In this document: piece after piece, positions 10,383 through 22,221 of the stretch | How positions within the stretch are numbered: the stretch's first letter is position 1 | Layout of the letters: every line of letters begins with the position of its first letter | DNA from: Spirogloea muscicola | Lineage: Eukaryota > Streptophyta > Zygnematophyceae > Spirogloeales > Spirogloeaceae | NCBI GenBank assembly: GCA_009602725.1 | Contig: WELB01000011.1 | Location: 462,597-516,423 of the forward strand | Direction: 5' to 3' | Length of the DNA stretch: 53,827 nucleotides | Made by a program: the position numbers and the translations under genes | Notes under the pieces: model-generated | Told to the model about the DNA's origin: nothing | The model's database searches: none | The model's input: the letters and a program-made list of their open reading frames with translations, nothing else

Positions 10383-12058
10383 CTGGCGGCCCATGTGGCC
10401 GCCGCGCCGCCGCTGCCCTCTAGCGCCGCCCTCGGCCCCACCGCCGGCGGCGCGGCGCTCGCTGTCCTGGCCTTCGTTGCGTGCGCCGTGAGTACACCTG
10501 TCAGCTCGCGTTGGGCTCGCAGCGGCCCAGCGTGCGCCCAGCAAGCCCTTGTTGGGGTGGTGTGACACCTCCAAGGCTTAAGGCCGCCGCCACCTTCATG
10601 GGAAGCCGCTGCGCTCGCTCGCCGTGCACACCTGAGCCGTGAGCTGCGCTGCAGCGCAGGCCACCGGCGCGCTCTCGGCGCTGCTTCTCACGGCCATCCC
10701 CACACTCCGGGTGAGCCCCCGACAGCCCCTTGTTGCCCAACGATTAGAGCTTGTCATTTGCTCCCAGCAAAGGGCCATTGGTCGCATCACTAGCACATGT
10801 TGCTAACGGGAGTGCAGTGTCGTTCTGAGAAGCGCCAGGCGACGGATCGCGGCAAGAAAGCATTTCAATCTTGCCCGCATCATCATATGCTTTATTGCAT
10901 TCAAGTGTTTGGTACCTGGCGTGCTGACACCGCGGCACTCTTGGCGCCCTGCAGGCGATTCGGCGGGCCGCGCAGTCTGTGGAAAAGCTGGCTGACACAG
11001 CGAGGGCAGAACTCCCTGGTACCATGGCGGCCGTGCGCCTCTCGGGCATGGAGATCAGCGACCTGACAATGGAACTCAGCGACCTCAGGTGAGTGCTCTA
11101 AGGGCACTCTTTCAAATTCCAGGCGCGCACTCACACAACGTTCATCTTCGTAGCACAACAGCGGCTCATGCGTCCCGTTCTCGTTGGTTGCTGTATAGAA
11201 TACTGTACAGGCTTAAGGCTTTGTGCCCTGAGCTTGAAGACTATCCTAGACATTTACTCCTGAACTCAAGTCCTTGCATCTTCACCGCTTCCTCCTGCGA
11301 TCTTGGCCGCCAGTAAGAGGTTAGCTCATGCTGTGCCAGCCAAGAACACAAGGTGAAATCCTTATCCCTAGAATGGAGTGCAGTGGCAGTGCCCCACTTC
11401 CAGCATCTGACATCAGCCGTGCATGGGGGCCCATGGCAGCCAGGACATTGCAGAGGGCGTGAAGGGCTCAGCCCGCGCAGTGCAGGCTGCAGAGGACGGT
11501 CTGCGGCGAATGGGCAACTTTGCCGCCTCTCAGACCGTCGGTACGGCAGCTTTCCACAGTGCTCTGAGGCTCCTGCTAGCAGGGGCTCCTTGGCACTTCG
11601 TCTCTGGCACTTCAGGCTGCTCTGCTGCTTGTGCCAGGCTGCTCATGACCCAGCTTAGGACCGAGGATTTGAGTAGTCAACGGTGTCAGATGTCACAAGT
11701 CAGCATATGAGCTTTCTCTCTTCTTCAGCGTGACAGTGCTTGTTTTGACTCATGGTGGACATGGGTCTTTAGCTCTCCTCGTTATCATCTCTGTATGGAT
11801 GCTCCTGCTCAAGCTAGCGCCTGACTGGGACACAAGCGCCGCCGCTGATGGGCAGCCATGCTGCGGGAGCGGGCGAGCGCGCCGGCGGGCGCGGTGAAAC
11901 CAGCGGTGGCGAGTGCCGCAGCTGGCACGCGGCAGGTGGTGGCGGAGGCGCGCCGCGTGATGCACGATCTCGTGCAGGTGCAGCGCTTGTCCAAGTGGCT
12001 CGGCAGGGTGCGGCGGCAGCCCCGCAAGGCCAAGGCCACAGAGTCACCCGGTGGTTAG
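10383..12058 (+). CDS. Predicted plastid membrane protein of unknown function (N-terminus incomplete)
   Basis: Exons 10383-10487, 10660-10710, 10955-11088, 11440-11540 and 11856-12058 join in frame and end at TAG 12056-12058. The first two encode hydrophobic segments (AALAVLAFVACA and GALSALLLTAIPTL). Next come QSVEKLADTARAELPGTMAA, VRLSGMEISDLTMELSDL, QDIAEGVKGSARAVQAAEDG and a basic C-terminus. The SGMEISDLTMELSDL block with its flanking helices is conserved in land-plant proteins predicted to be plastid membrane proteins. The helical part recalls DUF948-type bacterial proteins, but that link is weak. No function is assigned. The 5' exon is cut by the N at 10381, so the start and any transit peptide are missing. 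Confidence 0.78.
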
Positions 12059-12920
12059 AGGCTGTGAATAAGTTGCAGCGTGGACTCTCGGCCGCCTGGT
12101 GTGTTTTGGGGCGTAAGGATGTACCCTCGCAGGCTCTGCTATTGCCAGGGCTTGTCGCTATTGCGACAATGTGCAGCTCCTTCAGATGTAAATCAATTTA
12201 AACAAAGGATGCATTCCATCAAATTGACGGATGACGCGGCTTGGTCACGATGCCGCAACACATGCCATGTGTGTAGGTCTATTGCTAAGAGATGTATGTA
12301 CAGTCCTCAAGGTGTAGGAGTATACGGTGGATCTAAAAGACCGCAGAGCACCCTAAGGTTGACGGATTTGGAACTGACAAAACTTTGGAACTTACGGAAC
12401 GGAACTTACACTGCCAAAGGATAATTACAGGCACGAAAGCATGAAGCATTTGGAGACCGGTGCACTTTACGGCAGCGTGTGAGTGCCATCTTTTGGGTAG
12501 CAGAAGCAAGGTTTATTCCGTAATTAACTACAGAAGGTCCTGCCGTAGAGCTACATATAGGAAGGAGCCTGCCCCTTGCTGTGCACCAGCTCTAAAAGAT
12601 AGGTTGTAAGTCTCAGTGTTGGTCCTAGGGTCGCTCAGCACCCAGTCTGAGAGAGTGCCGGCAAGAATGATGTGAACTTCTTCGTTACTCTTGGCGCTCG
12701 CAGTCTACCAGGTGGCAATGGAGCCGGCGATGATGCATTGAGACGTTCCCATCTAGGGAGGTCAATTTTCTCTGATTTCTCGAAGTGGCAATGTCCAGCC
12801 TGGGCGGGGGCCCAGCTCAGAAGCACCAGCCTCCGACATTGCAAAAACGAGCTATGGATACCTAAATTGAACTCTGCGAGGACCGTGGTGTGGCGGCGCT
12901 GCCTTCTCCAAGCCAGCCAC
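12059..12920. other. Intergenic stretch without recognised genes
   Basis: I see no coding region or known RNA here. Open frames on both strands between 12635 and 13219 are low-confidence readings through repeat sequence. The stretch ends at a hairpin repeat copy near 12935-12985, where GGCGTGGAAAAGCCAGCCC occurs. Confidence 0.5.
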
Positions 12921-13215
12921 GCACGGCCAGTGAAAGAAGAAAGGGGCGTGGAAAAGCCAGCCCAAGAAAGAAGGACGAGAAGGGGGCCAGTGAAAGCCCC
13001 ATTGCATTGTCGCGTTAATCGAGGCCCGCTCCGTCCGACATGCCGCGCGATCGGTGCAACATAAACATGGGGAGGTGGGTTTCGAAGGTGGGTGCCGCGC
13101 ACCTTCTCTCTCGAAGGAGGCATATTCGTGTACTTGAAAGAAACGAAGGACAAATGGCCAAATACAAAGGCAAGCGCATCTGAAGACCTACATGACCTAC
13201 AGCAGATTGACCCGC

Positions 13216-13482
13216 TCAATAACCACGGGTGAAAACATGAAGGTCGCTAATCGATGCCTGAATACTAGATGGCAAATACGAAGCGCTTCTGCCACAAACT
13301 AGAGCTCGCCCAGCTTTCTGGTGCAAAGCATTAGCCTGAGCACGCTGCAAATAGGCCGAAACGCGTCGTCGCAAGAACGACAAGTATGCAGCTGGCAGGC
13401 CCATCTCAGCCATCTCGAAGAAAAGAGATCGTGTATTAGAAAGAAATGTAGGCCAAATGGCCAGGTACAAAGGCAAGCACAT
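13216..13482 (-). pseudogene. Truncated LINE tail (subfamily B)
   Basis: Minus-strand fragment with EMGLPAAYLSFLRRRVSAYL and QANALHQKAGRAL followed by the shared 3' sequence. It is a shorter, direct-repeat copy of the 13519-14082 element, and the two tails lie head to tail. No reverse transcriptase core is present. Confidence 0.65.
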
Positions 13483-13518
13483 CTAAAAATCTACATAACC
13501 TACAGCAGATTGACCCGC

Positions 13519-14100
13519 TCAATAACCACGGGTCAAAACATAAAGGTCACTACTCGATGCATGAATACTAGATGCCGGGAACGGAGCCCTTCTGCCACCT
13601 ACTAGAGCTCGCCCAGCTTTCTGGTGCAAGGCACTAGCCTGAGCACGCTGCAAACAGGCCGAAACTCGACGTCGCAAGAGCGACAGATATGCAGCTGGCA
13701 AGCCCATCTCAGCCGGAAACACATCTGCGCGTCGAGTGTAGCCTAGATTGGCAATGTTTTGAAGCAGAGTGTGGAAGCGAGGACCCAGACAGCCAAAGAT
13801 GTCGATTGCAGCTGGCAGGAGTTGATCGCATTGGGGGTAATCGGAGTAATGCCGCAGTTTTCTTTGCTCTGCTCCGCCCACTGCGTGCCCAGCAATGTGT
13901 GTTGATGCTGGGCCTTTATATGCCTCTGTAACAACAACGTCGACCAGGGCCCGTGGTCCTCCACCAGGTTGCACGCCCACAATGTCAAGTGTGCGGCGAT
14001 GATGACGTCCCTGGGCGTCCGTGGTGATAGGCATGATATTGTTGACTTCCACGACCGCACGGTAGCCGGCGTCGCGCATCAAGCCCGCCAGGAAGGAGGG
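13519..14100 (-). pseudogene. LINE-type retrotransposon tail (subfamily B), longest intact copy
   Basis: About 185 codons open on the minus strand: GYRAVVEVNNIMPITTDAQG, RRTLDIVGVQPGGGPRALVD with VVVTEAYKGP, then QLLPAAIDIFGCLGPRFHTL, FPAEMGLPAAYLSLLRRRVS and QKAGRALVGG. The layout matches the endonuclease-like C-terminal domain of LINE-type reverse transcriptases and parallels the subfamily A copy at 3249. The break at about 14100 adjoins unrelated GC-rich sequence, so the copy is 5'-truncated. Confidence 0.7.
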
Positions 14101-14204
14101 AGGTGGCGTCCGAGGGGGGAGCCATGAAGGGAGGCCCCTTCTTCCCCTCGTTCACCCTTCCCCCGATTCTTTAACATCAGCAGCCGCTTGCTTTTTCCCC
14201 CGCG

Positions 14205-14600
14205 TTGTACTATTCCGACTATCCCCAATGCGATCAGCTCCTGCCAGCTGCAGTTGACATCTTTGGCTGTATAGGTCCTCGTTTCCACACTCTTCTCCAG
14301 AGTATTGCCAATCTAGGCTATGCACGACGTGCAGATGTGTTTCCGGCTGAGATGGGCCTGCCAGCTGCATATCTGTCGTTCTTGCGACAACGCGTTTCGG
14401 CCTGTTTGCAGCGTGCTCAGGCTAATGCTTTGCACCAGAAAGCTGGGCGAGCTCTAGTTGGTGGCAGAAGGGCTTCGTATCTGCTACTAGAATTCAGGCA
14501 TCGATAGGCGACCTTTATGTTTTGACCCATTACTGAGCGGGTCAATCTGCTGTAGGTGATGTGCGCCTCTAGATGTGCTTGCCTTCGTACTAGGCCATTT
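14205..14600 (+). pseudogene. LINE tail (subfamily B), plus-strand copy
   Basis: Encodes QLLPAAVDIFGCIGPRFHTL, FPAEMGLPAAYLSFLRQRVS and QKAGRALVGGRRA on the plus strand, then the same 3' sequence ending near 14600. It is inverted relative to the 13519 copy about 100 bp away, giving a large imperfect inverted repeat. Confidence 0.7.
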
Positions 14601-15284
14601 GGCCTTTGTTTTTCCCAAATACACGGAAATGTTCCGGGTAGTGAACCCGGCGGCCCACGGTGTTGCTGTTAGCTGAAACAATTGGCCTGTGTTAGCTGTA
14701 ACAAGCGGCCGGTGGTCGCTTCTAGGTAAAGCAGAAGGAACAGCTTCGGAAAGCGTGAGAAGAGAAGGCGCGGTGCGCATAAATATGAGGGGGGTAAACC
14801 ACGCCAGTATACTGTGTGAAGAAGAACAAGGCAACGTCACAGGGCAAAGGGTACAGAACAGAAAATACCACTGAAGGAAGCTTTGGTACCTGCCAGTGAG
14901 CACATACATCTGACAAGATAATCTGGGGCGCCGGAGCACCACCACGCAAGCCAGTGGCCTGGCTTGGTGCGCGACCATCACGCTGATGTATGGCTAGAGA
15001 CTGGAAATGCAAAACTAAGGAAGAGCTGCATAACGTAAGGAGCAATTAGTGCTTGCAGGACTCTGGTACGTCCCAACAACCTGGTTGAATCACGGCGGCG
15101 TCTCAACCAGGTGAGCTAGGCTAAGAAGAAAGAGCTCTTGCTATATGAGGCGATGGCTGTGAGAAAGAAAGAAAGTTGCTCTTTCATAAGGGGGCAAAGG
15201 CAGTGAACAGCCAGCCCGAGAAGAATCGACAAGGTCCGAAGGGGCCAACAGCGCTTTCTCAAAGCTCGCCCGGTAGGAATCACT
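14601..15284. other. Intergenic, repeat fragments only
   Basis: Holds an element-end fragment near 14763 (GAAGGCGCGGTGCGCATAAA), a 10-bp inverted repeat ACCTGGTTGA/TCAACCAGGT at 15079-15112, and a hairpin repeat copy near 15190-15245. No gene is seen. Confidence 0.5.
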
Positions 15285-15500
15285 TTAACCTCGTGTGAGG
15301 AGCCGCAAATCAGAAAGACTAGCAGCCGGAAAGCAATTCCTCTGACGAAAGCCAGAGGCTGCAGCTAGAGCACGGCCAGGACGCAGATGCAAGGCGTGGG
15401 CCTTGGACCGCTGGACTGAAGTAAATAGGCGCATGCGGAAGACCCGAGCTAGCGAGCCAGCGGCGTTTAAGTCGGCCTGCTCACCTCGCCTGCGGGACAC
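15285..15500 (-). pseudogene. Short LINE tail fragment (subfamily A)
   Basis: The minus strand reads AAGSLARVFRMRLFTSVQRS, then HALHLRPGRALAAASG. It corresponds to the last 60 or so residues of the 3249 element and carries no upstream domain. Confidence 0.6.
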
Positions 15501-15536
15501 CTGTGCAAGAAAGGAAGTGCTCGCTCATTAAGGATA

Positions 15537-15652
15537 TTGAAGCGCGGCCAGATTGACTGGTGGCTGGGAAAGGCCAGCCCGAAGGAATGGACAAGGTCTG
15601 AAGGAGCCGGAGTACGAAAGACTAGGACTAAGACATCAGCCAGGGAACGCTT
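15537..15652 (+). repeat. Dispersed repeat module A
   Basis: Near-identical to 3650-3772: GCGCGGCCAGATTGACTGGT, GGCTGGGAAAGGCCAGCC, then GACTAGGACTAAGACATCAG. Confidence 0.8.
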
Positions 15653-15714
15653 ATAATCTCTAGTCAGGAGATGCAAGTCTGAGTAACTAGCCGGCGGAAA
15701 GATGTCGCCCTGAC

Positions 15715-15775
15715 AAGGATAGGGGCTGGAAAAGCCAGCCCAATTATAAATGAACAGAGTACGAGAAGGGGGCCA
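15715..15775 (+). repeat. Dispersed repeat module B, inverse copy
   Basis: Reads AGGGGCTGGAAAAGCCAGCC and then GAGTACGAGAAGGGGGCCAG. It is the reverse complement of the copies at 21.6 and 44.1 kb. Confidence 0.65.
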
Positions 15776-16142
15776 GGCAATCCCGTGTATTAGAAACAAA
15801 TGTAGGCCGAATATCCAAGTACAAAGGCAAGCACATCTGAAGATCAACATAACTGTAAGGCGGCGGGCGGAGGCCCGGGGCCTTAGGACGCGGAGCTGGA
15901 CTGCAAGCGAGGATCAAGAGACTGGAAGCACGATGCACAAGGCGTCTTGGATTACTGGAGGGGCAAGAGTACAGAGTGCTCGAGAGGTGAGCAGGCAGGA
16001 TACAGATTGCTGGAGATGGGGGCCCAAGAGGGGGCCCCCCTCCTTACATAGCCTAGCCTCACTAGGGCCTCTGTAAAGATCTAGAAGTTGCAGGAGGACG
16101 TTCCCATGCCCGGGGTCCCTCGGGAACCCTCTAGAGGAGCCC

Positions 16143-16156
16143 AGATTAGGGTTAGG
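16143..16156. repeat. Two telomere-like units
   Basis: TTAGGGTTAGGG with nearby degenerate TTTAGG and TTAGGG words. It is too short to call an interstitial telomeric tract. Confidence 0.3.
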
Positions 16157-16212
16157 GCTGACTAGGCTGGATTTAGGCTTAGGGCGCGGGGCGCCGGCTC
16201 GAGCTCGGGCTA

Positions 16213-17185
16213 GGGCGCGATTCATGACAATAACCTACAGCAGATTGACGCGCTCAATAACCACGGGTCAAAAAATAACGGTCACTAATCGATGCATGAA
16301 TACTAGATGCCAGAAGCGGAGCCCTTCTGCCACCAACTAGAGCTCGCCCAGCTTTCTGGTGCAAGGCACTAGCCTGAGCACGCTTAAACAGGCCGAAACT
16401 CGTTGTCGCAAGAGCGACCGATATGCAGCTGGCAAGCGCATCTCAGCCGGAAACACATCTGCATGTCGAGAGTAGCCTAGATTGGCAGTGTCTTGAAGGA
16501 GAGTGTGGAAACGAGGACCCAGACAGCCAAATATATGTCGATTGCGGCTGGCAGGAGCTGATCGCATTGGGGCTAATCGGAGTTGTGCCGCAGTTTTCTT
16601 TGTTCTGCACCGCTCACTGTGTGCCCAGCGATGTGTGTCGATGCTGGGCCTTTATATGCCTCCGTAACAACAACGTCGTCCAGGGCCCGTGGTCCTCCAC
16701 CAGGTTGCACGCCCACAATGTCAAGGGTGCGGCGATGATGACGTCCCTGGGCGTCCGTGGTTATAGGCATGATACTGTTGACTTCCACGACCGCACGGTA
16801 GCCGGCGTCGCACATCAAGCCCGCAAGGGCATCGCGGAGGAGGTTGTAAATGCCCACCACTTCTGGTCCAGTGAGCCATCTCAGCATGTGAGTGGCGAGC
16901 TCAGCACCCTCTGCACGGAAGCCGCACTCGCACTGGCGCACCCAAATCAGGCACTTAGGTGGGAGGCCGAGGAAGAGTTGAAGTGACGTCCGAAAGGCCT
17001 TGGAGCTGATGCTGAAGGCGTTGGCGACGGGGGAGAGGTGATCCAGTCAGTGGCACCAGGTGTGGCCAGAGAAGTAACTCTTGCCAAGCTCCTTGGATTG
17101 TTCTGAAACTCTGGCAGCCTTCTCAACCCTCTGCGGCGTTCGTCTTCCACTGCCGTAACCAGTCTGGATTGTGCCCCTCTATCAG
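16213..17185 (-). pseudogene. LINE tail (subfamily B), longest 5' extent, frameshifted
   Basis: Reading down the minus strand: LVTAVEDERRRGLRRLPEFQ and a SLATPGATDWI block, then after a frame change FRTSLQLFLGLPPKCLIWVR, CECGFRAEGAELATHMLRWL, the GYRAVVEVNSI and VVVTEAYKGP nuclease-like region, and the shared 3' end. The SL..PGA..W...P and F+..L+L.LGLP blocks with C.CG usually lie between reverse transcriptase and the C-terminal domain in these elements. At least one frameshift near 17040, and another break near 16560 separating IDIFGCLG from the upstream part, make it non-functional. Confidence 0.7.
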
Positions 17186-17339
17186 AAGCTTGGGCGAGGG
17201 CTGAGAATGACGTGAGTAGGGTTTGGAGAGAGGGGAAAGAGCTGATGGCTGAGTCGCGGATGCTCCTCAGATCCGCTTGGGATGGGAAGGAGCCTTCCTC
17301 CAAATTGCGTACAGGGTCGTGGAGGCAAGGGAAGCGCAT

Positions 17340-17640
17340 GGGGAGCAGGGAGGCGATCAGGGGAAGCGCTAAGAAAACCAAGCACACTGTGCAAGCCGGG
17401 CCAACAGGTCGAGCCACTGAGACCCGAACGAGAGAGAGCTCGCCCATAATAGAGAGGGGCTGGCAGAAGCCAGCCGAAAGCCCCGTGCACATCGACGGCC
17501 AGCGGGACGAAGTCGTCCCCTGCCGGGTAGTACGCATACTTGAAAGAAGTGGCACTCTCAATGGGGACAAGGGCTGCGAAAAGCCAGCCCGAAAAGAATT
17601 GACAAAGGTTCGAAGGGGCAAGGGGCCAAAAGCCGCGCAT
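17340..17640 (-). pseudogene. Short LINE C-terminal fragment, third variant
   Basis: The minus strand contains FKYAYYPAGDDFVPLAVDVH followed by GAFG, the same FxPLAxDxxGxxG motif as the other tails but from a more diverged family. Hairpin repeat copies lie at 17453-17482 and about 17565-17630. Confidence 0.55.
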
Positions 17641-17699
17641 ACTTTGCCGCTTTGTCACCAGCGGCGCTTGCTGCTACGTGTCCAGCATTCAACGCAGAG

Positions 17700-19880
17700 A
17701 GCCCCAGATTGGAGTTGTGAGACGTCAGCCCAGAATTGAATAAAAGGCAAAGCGATGGAGGAGGATCACTCAATACTATAGCCGCCACAAATTTCATAGA
17801 GCACGAAATTCAGTGGTATTCCAGATGGGTCTGTTGAGCAGGCGAGCTCCACACCTTAGCAGCTCGCTGGCGCAGGTCAACCGCACTCAGCTGTGTCGTG
17901 TCTTTGCTCTCTTGATGCCTTGGGGCTTTTGCCTTGCTTAACTGCTAACTTGGCCAGACTTGCTGGGCTGGCTTTTCACAGCCCCTGGCCCCTTCGGTAG
18001 TGCTCGTTTCTTCTTATGCTTAGTCATACTGTGCCGCCCTCCTGCTGGCGCCCTCTTCCGCAGAAAGTCATTGACACGTCGATTTGGCCATCTTCCATTA
18101 ACATTGCCCCTTCTGCGGACTCTCATGTGCACTTTCCAGCACACGGGCACCTTCAGATCTTCAGCTCTTCAGCTTGTCCGAGGGGCTCTCACTCTGCACT
18201 AAGGCTGCTGCAACTGGATCTGCGCTTGCCATGAGCTCAGCTACACACGATACATGATGCATGCTCCAAGGTGGCCCTCACTGACCCTCCTCACTTCGTC
18301 ATTGTGATTCTCTGCTTCTTCGGCTGATCATGAAGTGATGACCTGTGGTCGACTGTCCCTGAAGAGCAGCACTGCTTCTCTGTCTGGGAAAGTCCAACCT
18401 CCCTCTGGCTGACCCTCCATTTCGCGCATTAGGCAGCACATCCACCTCCACTCGCACTGTAGGCAAGAGCTTATACAACCTGGTAGAATCTCATCACTTT
18501 GGCGGAGTTTGCTTAGGGAGGCATAAGATTAGATGGTCAAAACTTTCAGGCGTGCAGATGCGACTCGGGCCAGAACATAGAAGTTGCCATTAGAATCACA
18601 AGTGCCACTAACAGCCAAATGCAGACAACTTGCAAGTTCTCATTGGCATGCACCCCGTCTTGGCTCCCGTCCAGCATACCTTGTCCTGTACAAAAGACTT
18701 GTAGCACACAGTTGCCTGTCATGCCACCATACATCAATGCCACGGTTGGCTTCCCGACAGGATCTGGTTTTAGTCGATAACGTTGTTCCTTTACTGGTAG
18801 CTTTCTCTCCCGAGCTCCACTCTACAGCTGAAGTCGTCCACTGACTTTGCCAGTTGTCTTCAGACACACTTCTCGGTGTAACCACATGCGCTTCTCTTAC
18901 ACTGGGCAATTAGTTGGAGGGTTGACTCTATTCTGCAACGAAAACATCAAGACGGTTTCAGCTCCAGCAGCAGTCATTGGTGCAGCAGCAGCAGCACGAA
19001 CACCAGGAGGAGCAGCAGCAGGCACATAAACGGGAGGAGCTCCATTATCGATGTTCTCTTCTCCCGGGTGCTGAAGCTGCTCTCATGTGCGCTGAGTCAC
19101 GGCGAGAAGCATTTCCTTCACCGACAGGTGACAATGGTCGAGACGATGGCAGAGTGGGAACCGCAAGGCTCCCGCGGGATACGTCCTCTTCATCCGCGCC
19201 AGTCCGCAAGATATCTTGCACGTACTCTTGCCCTAGTGGAGCATTGGCCAGTCCTGCACTTGCTGCAGCTCCGGCACTGCTGCTACCAAAGCACAGCACA
19301 AGCAAGCCAAGCAAGCTCCTACAGCAACCTCGAAAGCACACAGACAGTCGGCCGTAGGCTGGCTGACACACACATGCAGACAGCACACCAGCTTGCAAGG
19401 GCTGTTGCACCTAAGGTGGCAGTGACGCACGAACCTCTTGGTGATTTTGTTCAATAGATGGCTTGCAGGTCTATCGCGAACTGGCCGCTGGCAGTGTGAC
19501 TCCGTGCACAGAGGGAATGGAGGTTGCTTGATCAGTCCACCAGATTCCTTCTACCAACATATTACTCGGCAGTGTTGTCGGTTGCAGGGCTTCTGTGGTA
19601 CACTCGAGTCTGCCGATTAGATCAATGTTCAGTCCTCAACGCAGGAGCAGGGACAAGCAAACAAAAAGCATCAATGATAAGTAACACAAAGTTGGCTTTG
19701 AGCACAAATTCAACTTCCACTTCTAGACTGCTGCCGGGCCTTGATTACATGCTAACATGCACAGTCCACCGAAAAAAGATGATACTCAATTGGTCAGGCA
19801 ATTCTAACGTAAGCTCATCCAAAGGGAGTGAGGGCTGTGAAAAGCCAGTCAGAAAAGAATGGACAGGCAAAAGCTGCCGT
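17700..19880. other. Gene-poor stretch with hairpin repeat copies and a CAG-rich tract
   Basis: No family is recognised on either strand. Hairpin repeat copies occur at about 17955-17990 (reverse) and 19820-19870 (forward). A CAG/GCA-rich tract at 18965-19030 would encode Gln runs on plus or Ala/Pro-rich sequence on minus. A minus-strand gene near 18930-19410 cannot be excluded, but I could not connect exons. Confidence 0.4.
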
Positions 19881-19917
19881 CACATCGTCACGTGATGTCA
19901 TCACATGTGACGTCACC
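19880..19917. other. Compound palindromic ACGT/CATG cluster
   Basis: Within 38 bp occur GTCACAT and ATGTGAC arms enclosing TCACGTGA and GTGATGTCATCAC, followed by TGACGTCA. It could bind bZIP-type factors, but no gene start is visible next to it. Confidence 0.35.
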
Positions 19918-20284
19918 ACCTGCTAGTGGTGCCTCAGTGTAAGACTTCGGTGCGCTGTGTTCGATGGCGCTACATTGTGTAGGAGGTTTACCCCTTACTT
20001 TCCCAACCGAAGCCAATAAGGACGCTCTGACCCTTGACTGTGTGTACAGAGAGAGAAGGCGCGCGGTGCGCATGAACTTGAAGCGAGGCCAATTCAAGCC
20101 AATACATTGTTCAGGCAGAAAATGCAGAAAGTGCAAAGAATGCAGCGCAAAGAATGTGGCTACATGAAATGACGCCCTATACTGTACAGGGGTATGATCG
20201 TTTCGCTTCAAACGCAAGTCAAGAGCCGGAAGTCGAGATGCTACTAGCAGCTGCATCACAGTCCTCCTATACGAAAGTACTGCG

Positions 20285-20590
20285 GCCTCCTCCGCTGCAA
20301 CGACCACCTACAGGCCGCAGTCGACATCTTTGGGTGCATAGGTCCTCAGTCTCATACTCTACTCAAACTTAACTGCTATTCTAAAGCATGCACGCCGTGA
20401 GGCTGCGCTTCTGGGTAGAGGGTGGGCTTGCCGGCAGCACATTTGTTGTACTTGCGCTCTCGTGTGTCAGCCTGTTTGCAGCGAGCTCTGGCTCAGGCTT
20501 TGCACTAGACAGCTGGACAAAGTATGGATGGTGGCAGAAGGGTCTGGAATGTGCTGTCCGGTATTCAGACAGAATTATGTGAACTATACC
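20285..20590 (+). pseudogene. Decayed LINE tail (subfamily B)
   Basis: The plus strand retains LQAAVDIFGCIG and matches to the VSACLQRAQASAL region, but is interrupted by stops and frame changes. It continues into a 3' sequence similar to the other B copies. Confidence 0.55.
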
Positions 20591-20664
20591 TGCTGACCCG
20601 TCGTAACAGAGCGGGTCGGCTTAGCAGCAGGTGATGCACACCTGTAGATGTGCTTGCCCCTGTA

Positions 20665-20810
20665 CTCAGCCCCTTAGGGCCTCCATCTCTTGTACACGCA
20701 TTTCTCTGCCGATAGGCGGAGGCGGCAGCCAGGACACGGCTAGCACGCAGATGCAAGGTGTGAGCCAAAGTAAGACTGCCGGAAAGATTGAGGGCCGCAT
20801 GCGGCACATC
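20665..20810 (-). pseudogene. Decayed LINE tail fragment (subfamily A)
   Basis: The minus strand reads LTLAHTLHLRASRVLAAASA, matching the RALHLRAGRALAA end of subfamily A. It is very short. Confidence 0.5.
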
Positions 20811-21014
20811 AGGGTCACAGTGCCCGTTTTTTTCAGGTCAGCCTGCGTCCCTTGCGGCCAGCAAGAATTAACGGCTCTTTGGACCTTTTTCATTATTTGG
20901 TTTTCATTACTCTCATTGTCGCGAGTTACTCCGACTTGCTGCTGCTAAGTCAGGGTTAGTAAGCTCCACTCCGCAGTAGTCTCGTGCATAGCTGTGCGCG
21001 TTAGGCGGCTCTCG

Positions 21015-21300
21015 GCTCTTTGAGCCTTGTCCATTCTTCCTGGGCTGGCCTTTCACGCCCACTGCCTTTTATTCGGCCAGCTAGCTACTCGGACTTGCAT
21101 CTCCTGACTAGAGGGAACTGAGCGTTCCCTGGCTGATGTCTTAGTCCTAGTCGTTCGCACTCAGGCTCCCTCAGACCTTGTCCATTCCTTTGGGCTGGCC
21201 TTTCCCAGCCACCAGTCAATCTGGCCGCGCTTCTTCTTACATTGGACCTTGTCATTCTTTTTGGGCTGGCCTTTCCCAGCCCCCACCCTCTGTGGGCGAG
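21015..21300 (-). repeat. Cluster of hairpin repeats including module A
   Basis: Three hairpins in a row: about 21030-21060, 21180-21215 within a module A copy (21113-21240, reverse), and 21255-21290. Each is preceded by CTTGTCCATTC- or CTTGTCATTC-like sequence. Their adjacency suggests nested or tandem insertion. Confidence 0.7.
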
Positions 21301-21536
21301 CAATTTCTCTTGTATGGGAAGAGCTGTTGTTAACGCGACCACAAGCCGGTGCAATTCGAGCCACCGAGCCCCCAAGTTATTCAAGAGCTCGCATATCACG
21401 AGATTTGTCCATCTCAACTGGCCTTAACAGCTGCTGCTGGCGCCGCTTCTCGTCTTCCTCGCTCCTGACGGCTTAGCTTCCACGAGCCTAGCATCTCCGA
21501 CCTACGGCTGCTTACCAGAGGATACTGAGTGATTCG

Positions 21537-21660
21537 TAGCTGCTTTGTTTCTCTGTGTGCCTTTTTTTCTTAGCGCTTCCCCTGGCCCCTTCTCGTACTC
21601 TGTTCTTTTTTGGGCTGGCTTTTCCAGCCCCTATTCTCAATGGGCGAGCACTTTCTTCTT
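21537..21660 (-). repeat. Dispersed repeat module B
   Basis: T-rich lead, CCCCTGGCCCCTTCTCGTAC, the hairpin GGGCTGGCTTTTCCAGCCCC and CAATGGGCGAGCACTTTCT. Nearly identical to 44003-44130. Confidence 0.75.
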
Positions 21661-22221
21661 AGCTGGCCATTTGGCCTTCTCCACAGGACCAGCAGACTGC
21701 CTCCGTCTTGACTGGATTCTAGAATCTGGCCACAGAGGAGAAAGGTATACACCCGACTTGCAGCCTTACTTGCAGCCGCCACCTTGGGGTCCTGCTTGTC
21801 CAGCTCCACTCCACTATGAAGTTTCATGGTGGCCACATGATGAAATCCGGCAAGGTGCGACACTTCATTTGCTGCTGTATATTAGTGTGCATGTAACTTG
21901 CTTCAAGTATGACATAAAGTTCTTAATATCTGCAACTGCACAAGTCGACGGGAAACTTCGGTGGGCAGATAAGTCAAAAATGACAAACATGAACAGAAGT
22001 CTTGCACCCTATGCAGATCTGCAAAATGACCTCACCATCTATATGCCACTTTCTTATTCTATGGCTGATACTAATGACGACAATCTGCATATGCCTCCAG
22101 GCGACTGTTATTTGCATTACACTCTGCTAGAGTATGGAGGTTCCCAGCACCTTGTTTTGCTTAGACTCCTACTAATATTCTTGCAGCTTCATGTAGGCGA
22201 GCACGTAGAGAAGAAACAGAT

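Noticed and set aside
16143-16156. Interstitial telomere
   Set aside because: Only two TTAGGG units are present, so chance is a sufficient explanation.
18930-19410. Possible minus-strand gene with an Ala/Pro-rich exon
   Set aside because: The Ala/Pro run comes from a CAG-type repeat and the neighbouring frames could not be joined with consistent splice phases. It recalls plant ubiquitin-ligase N-termini only superficially.
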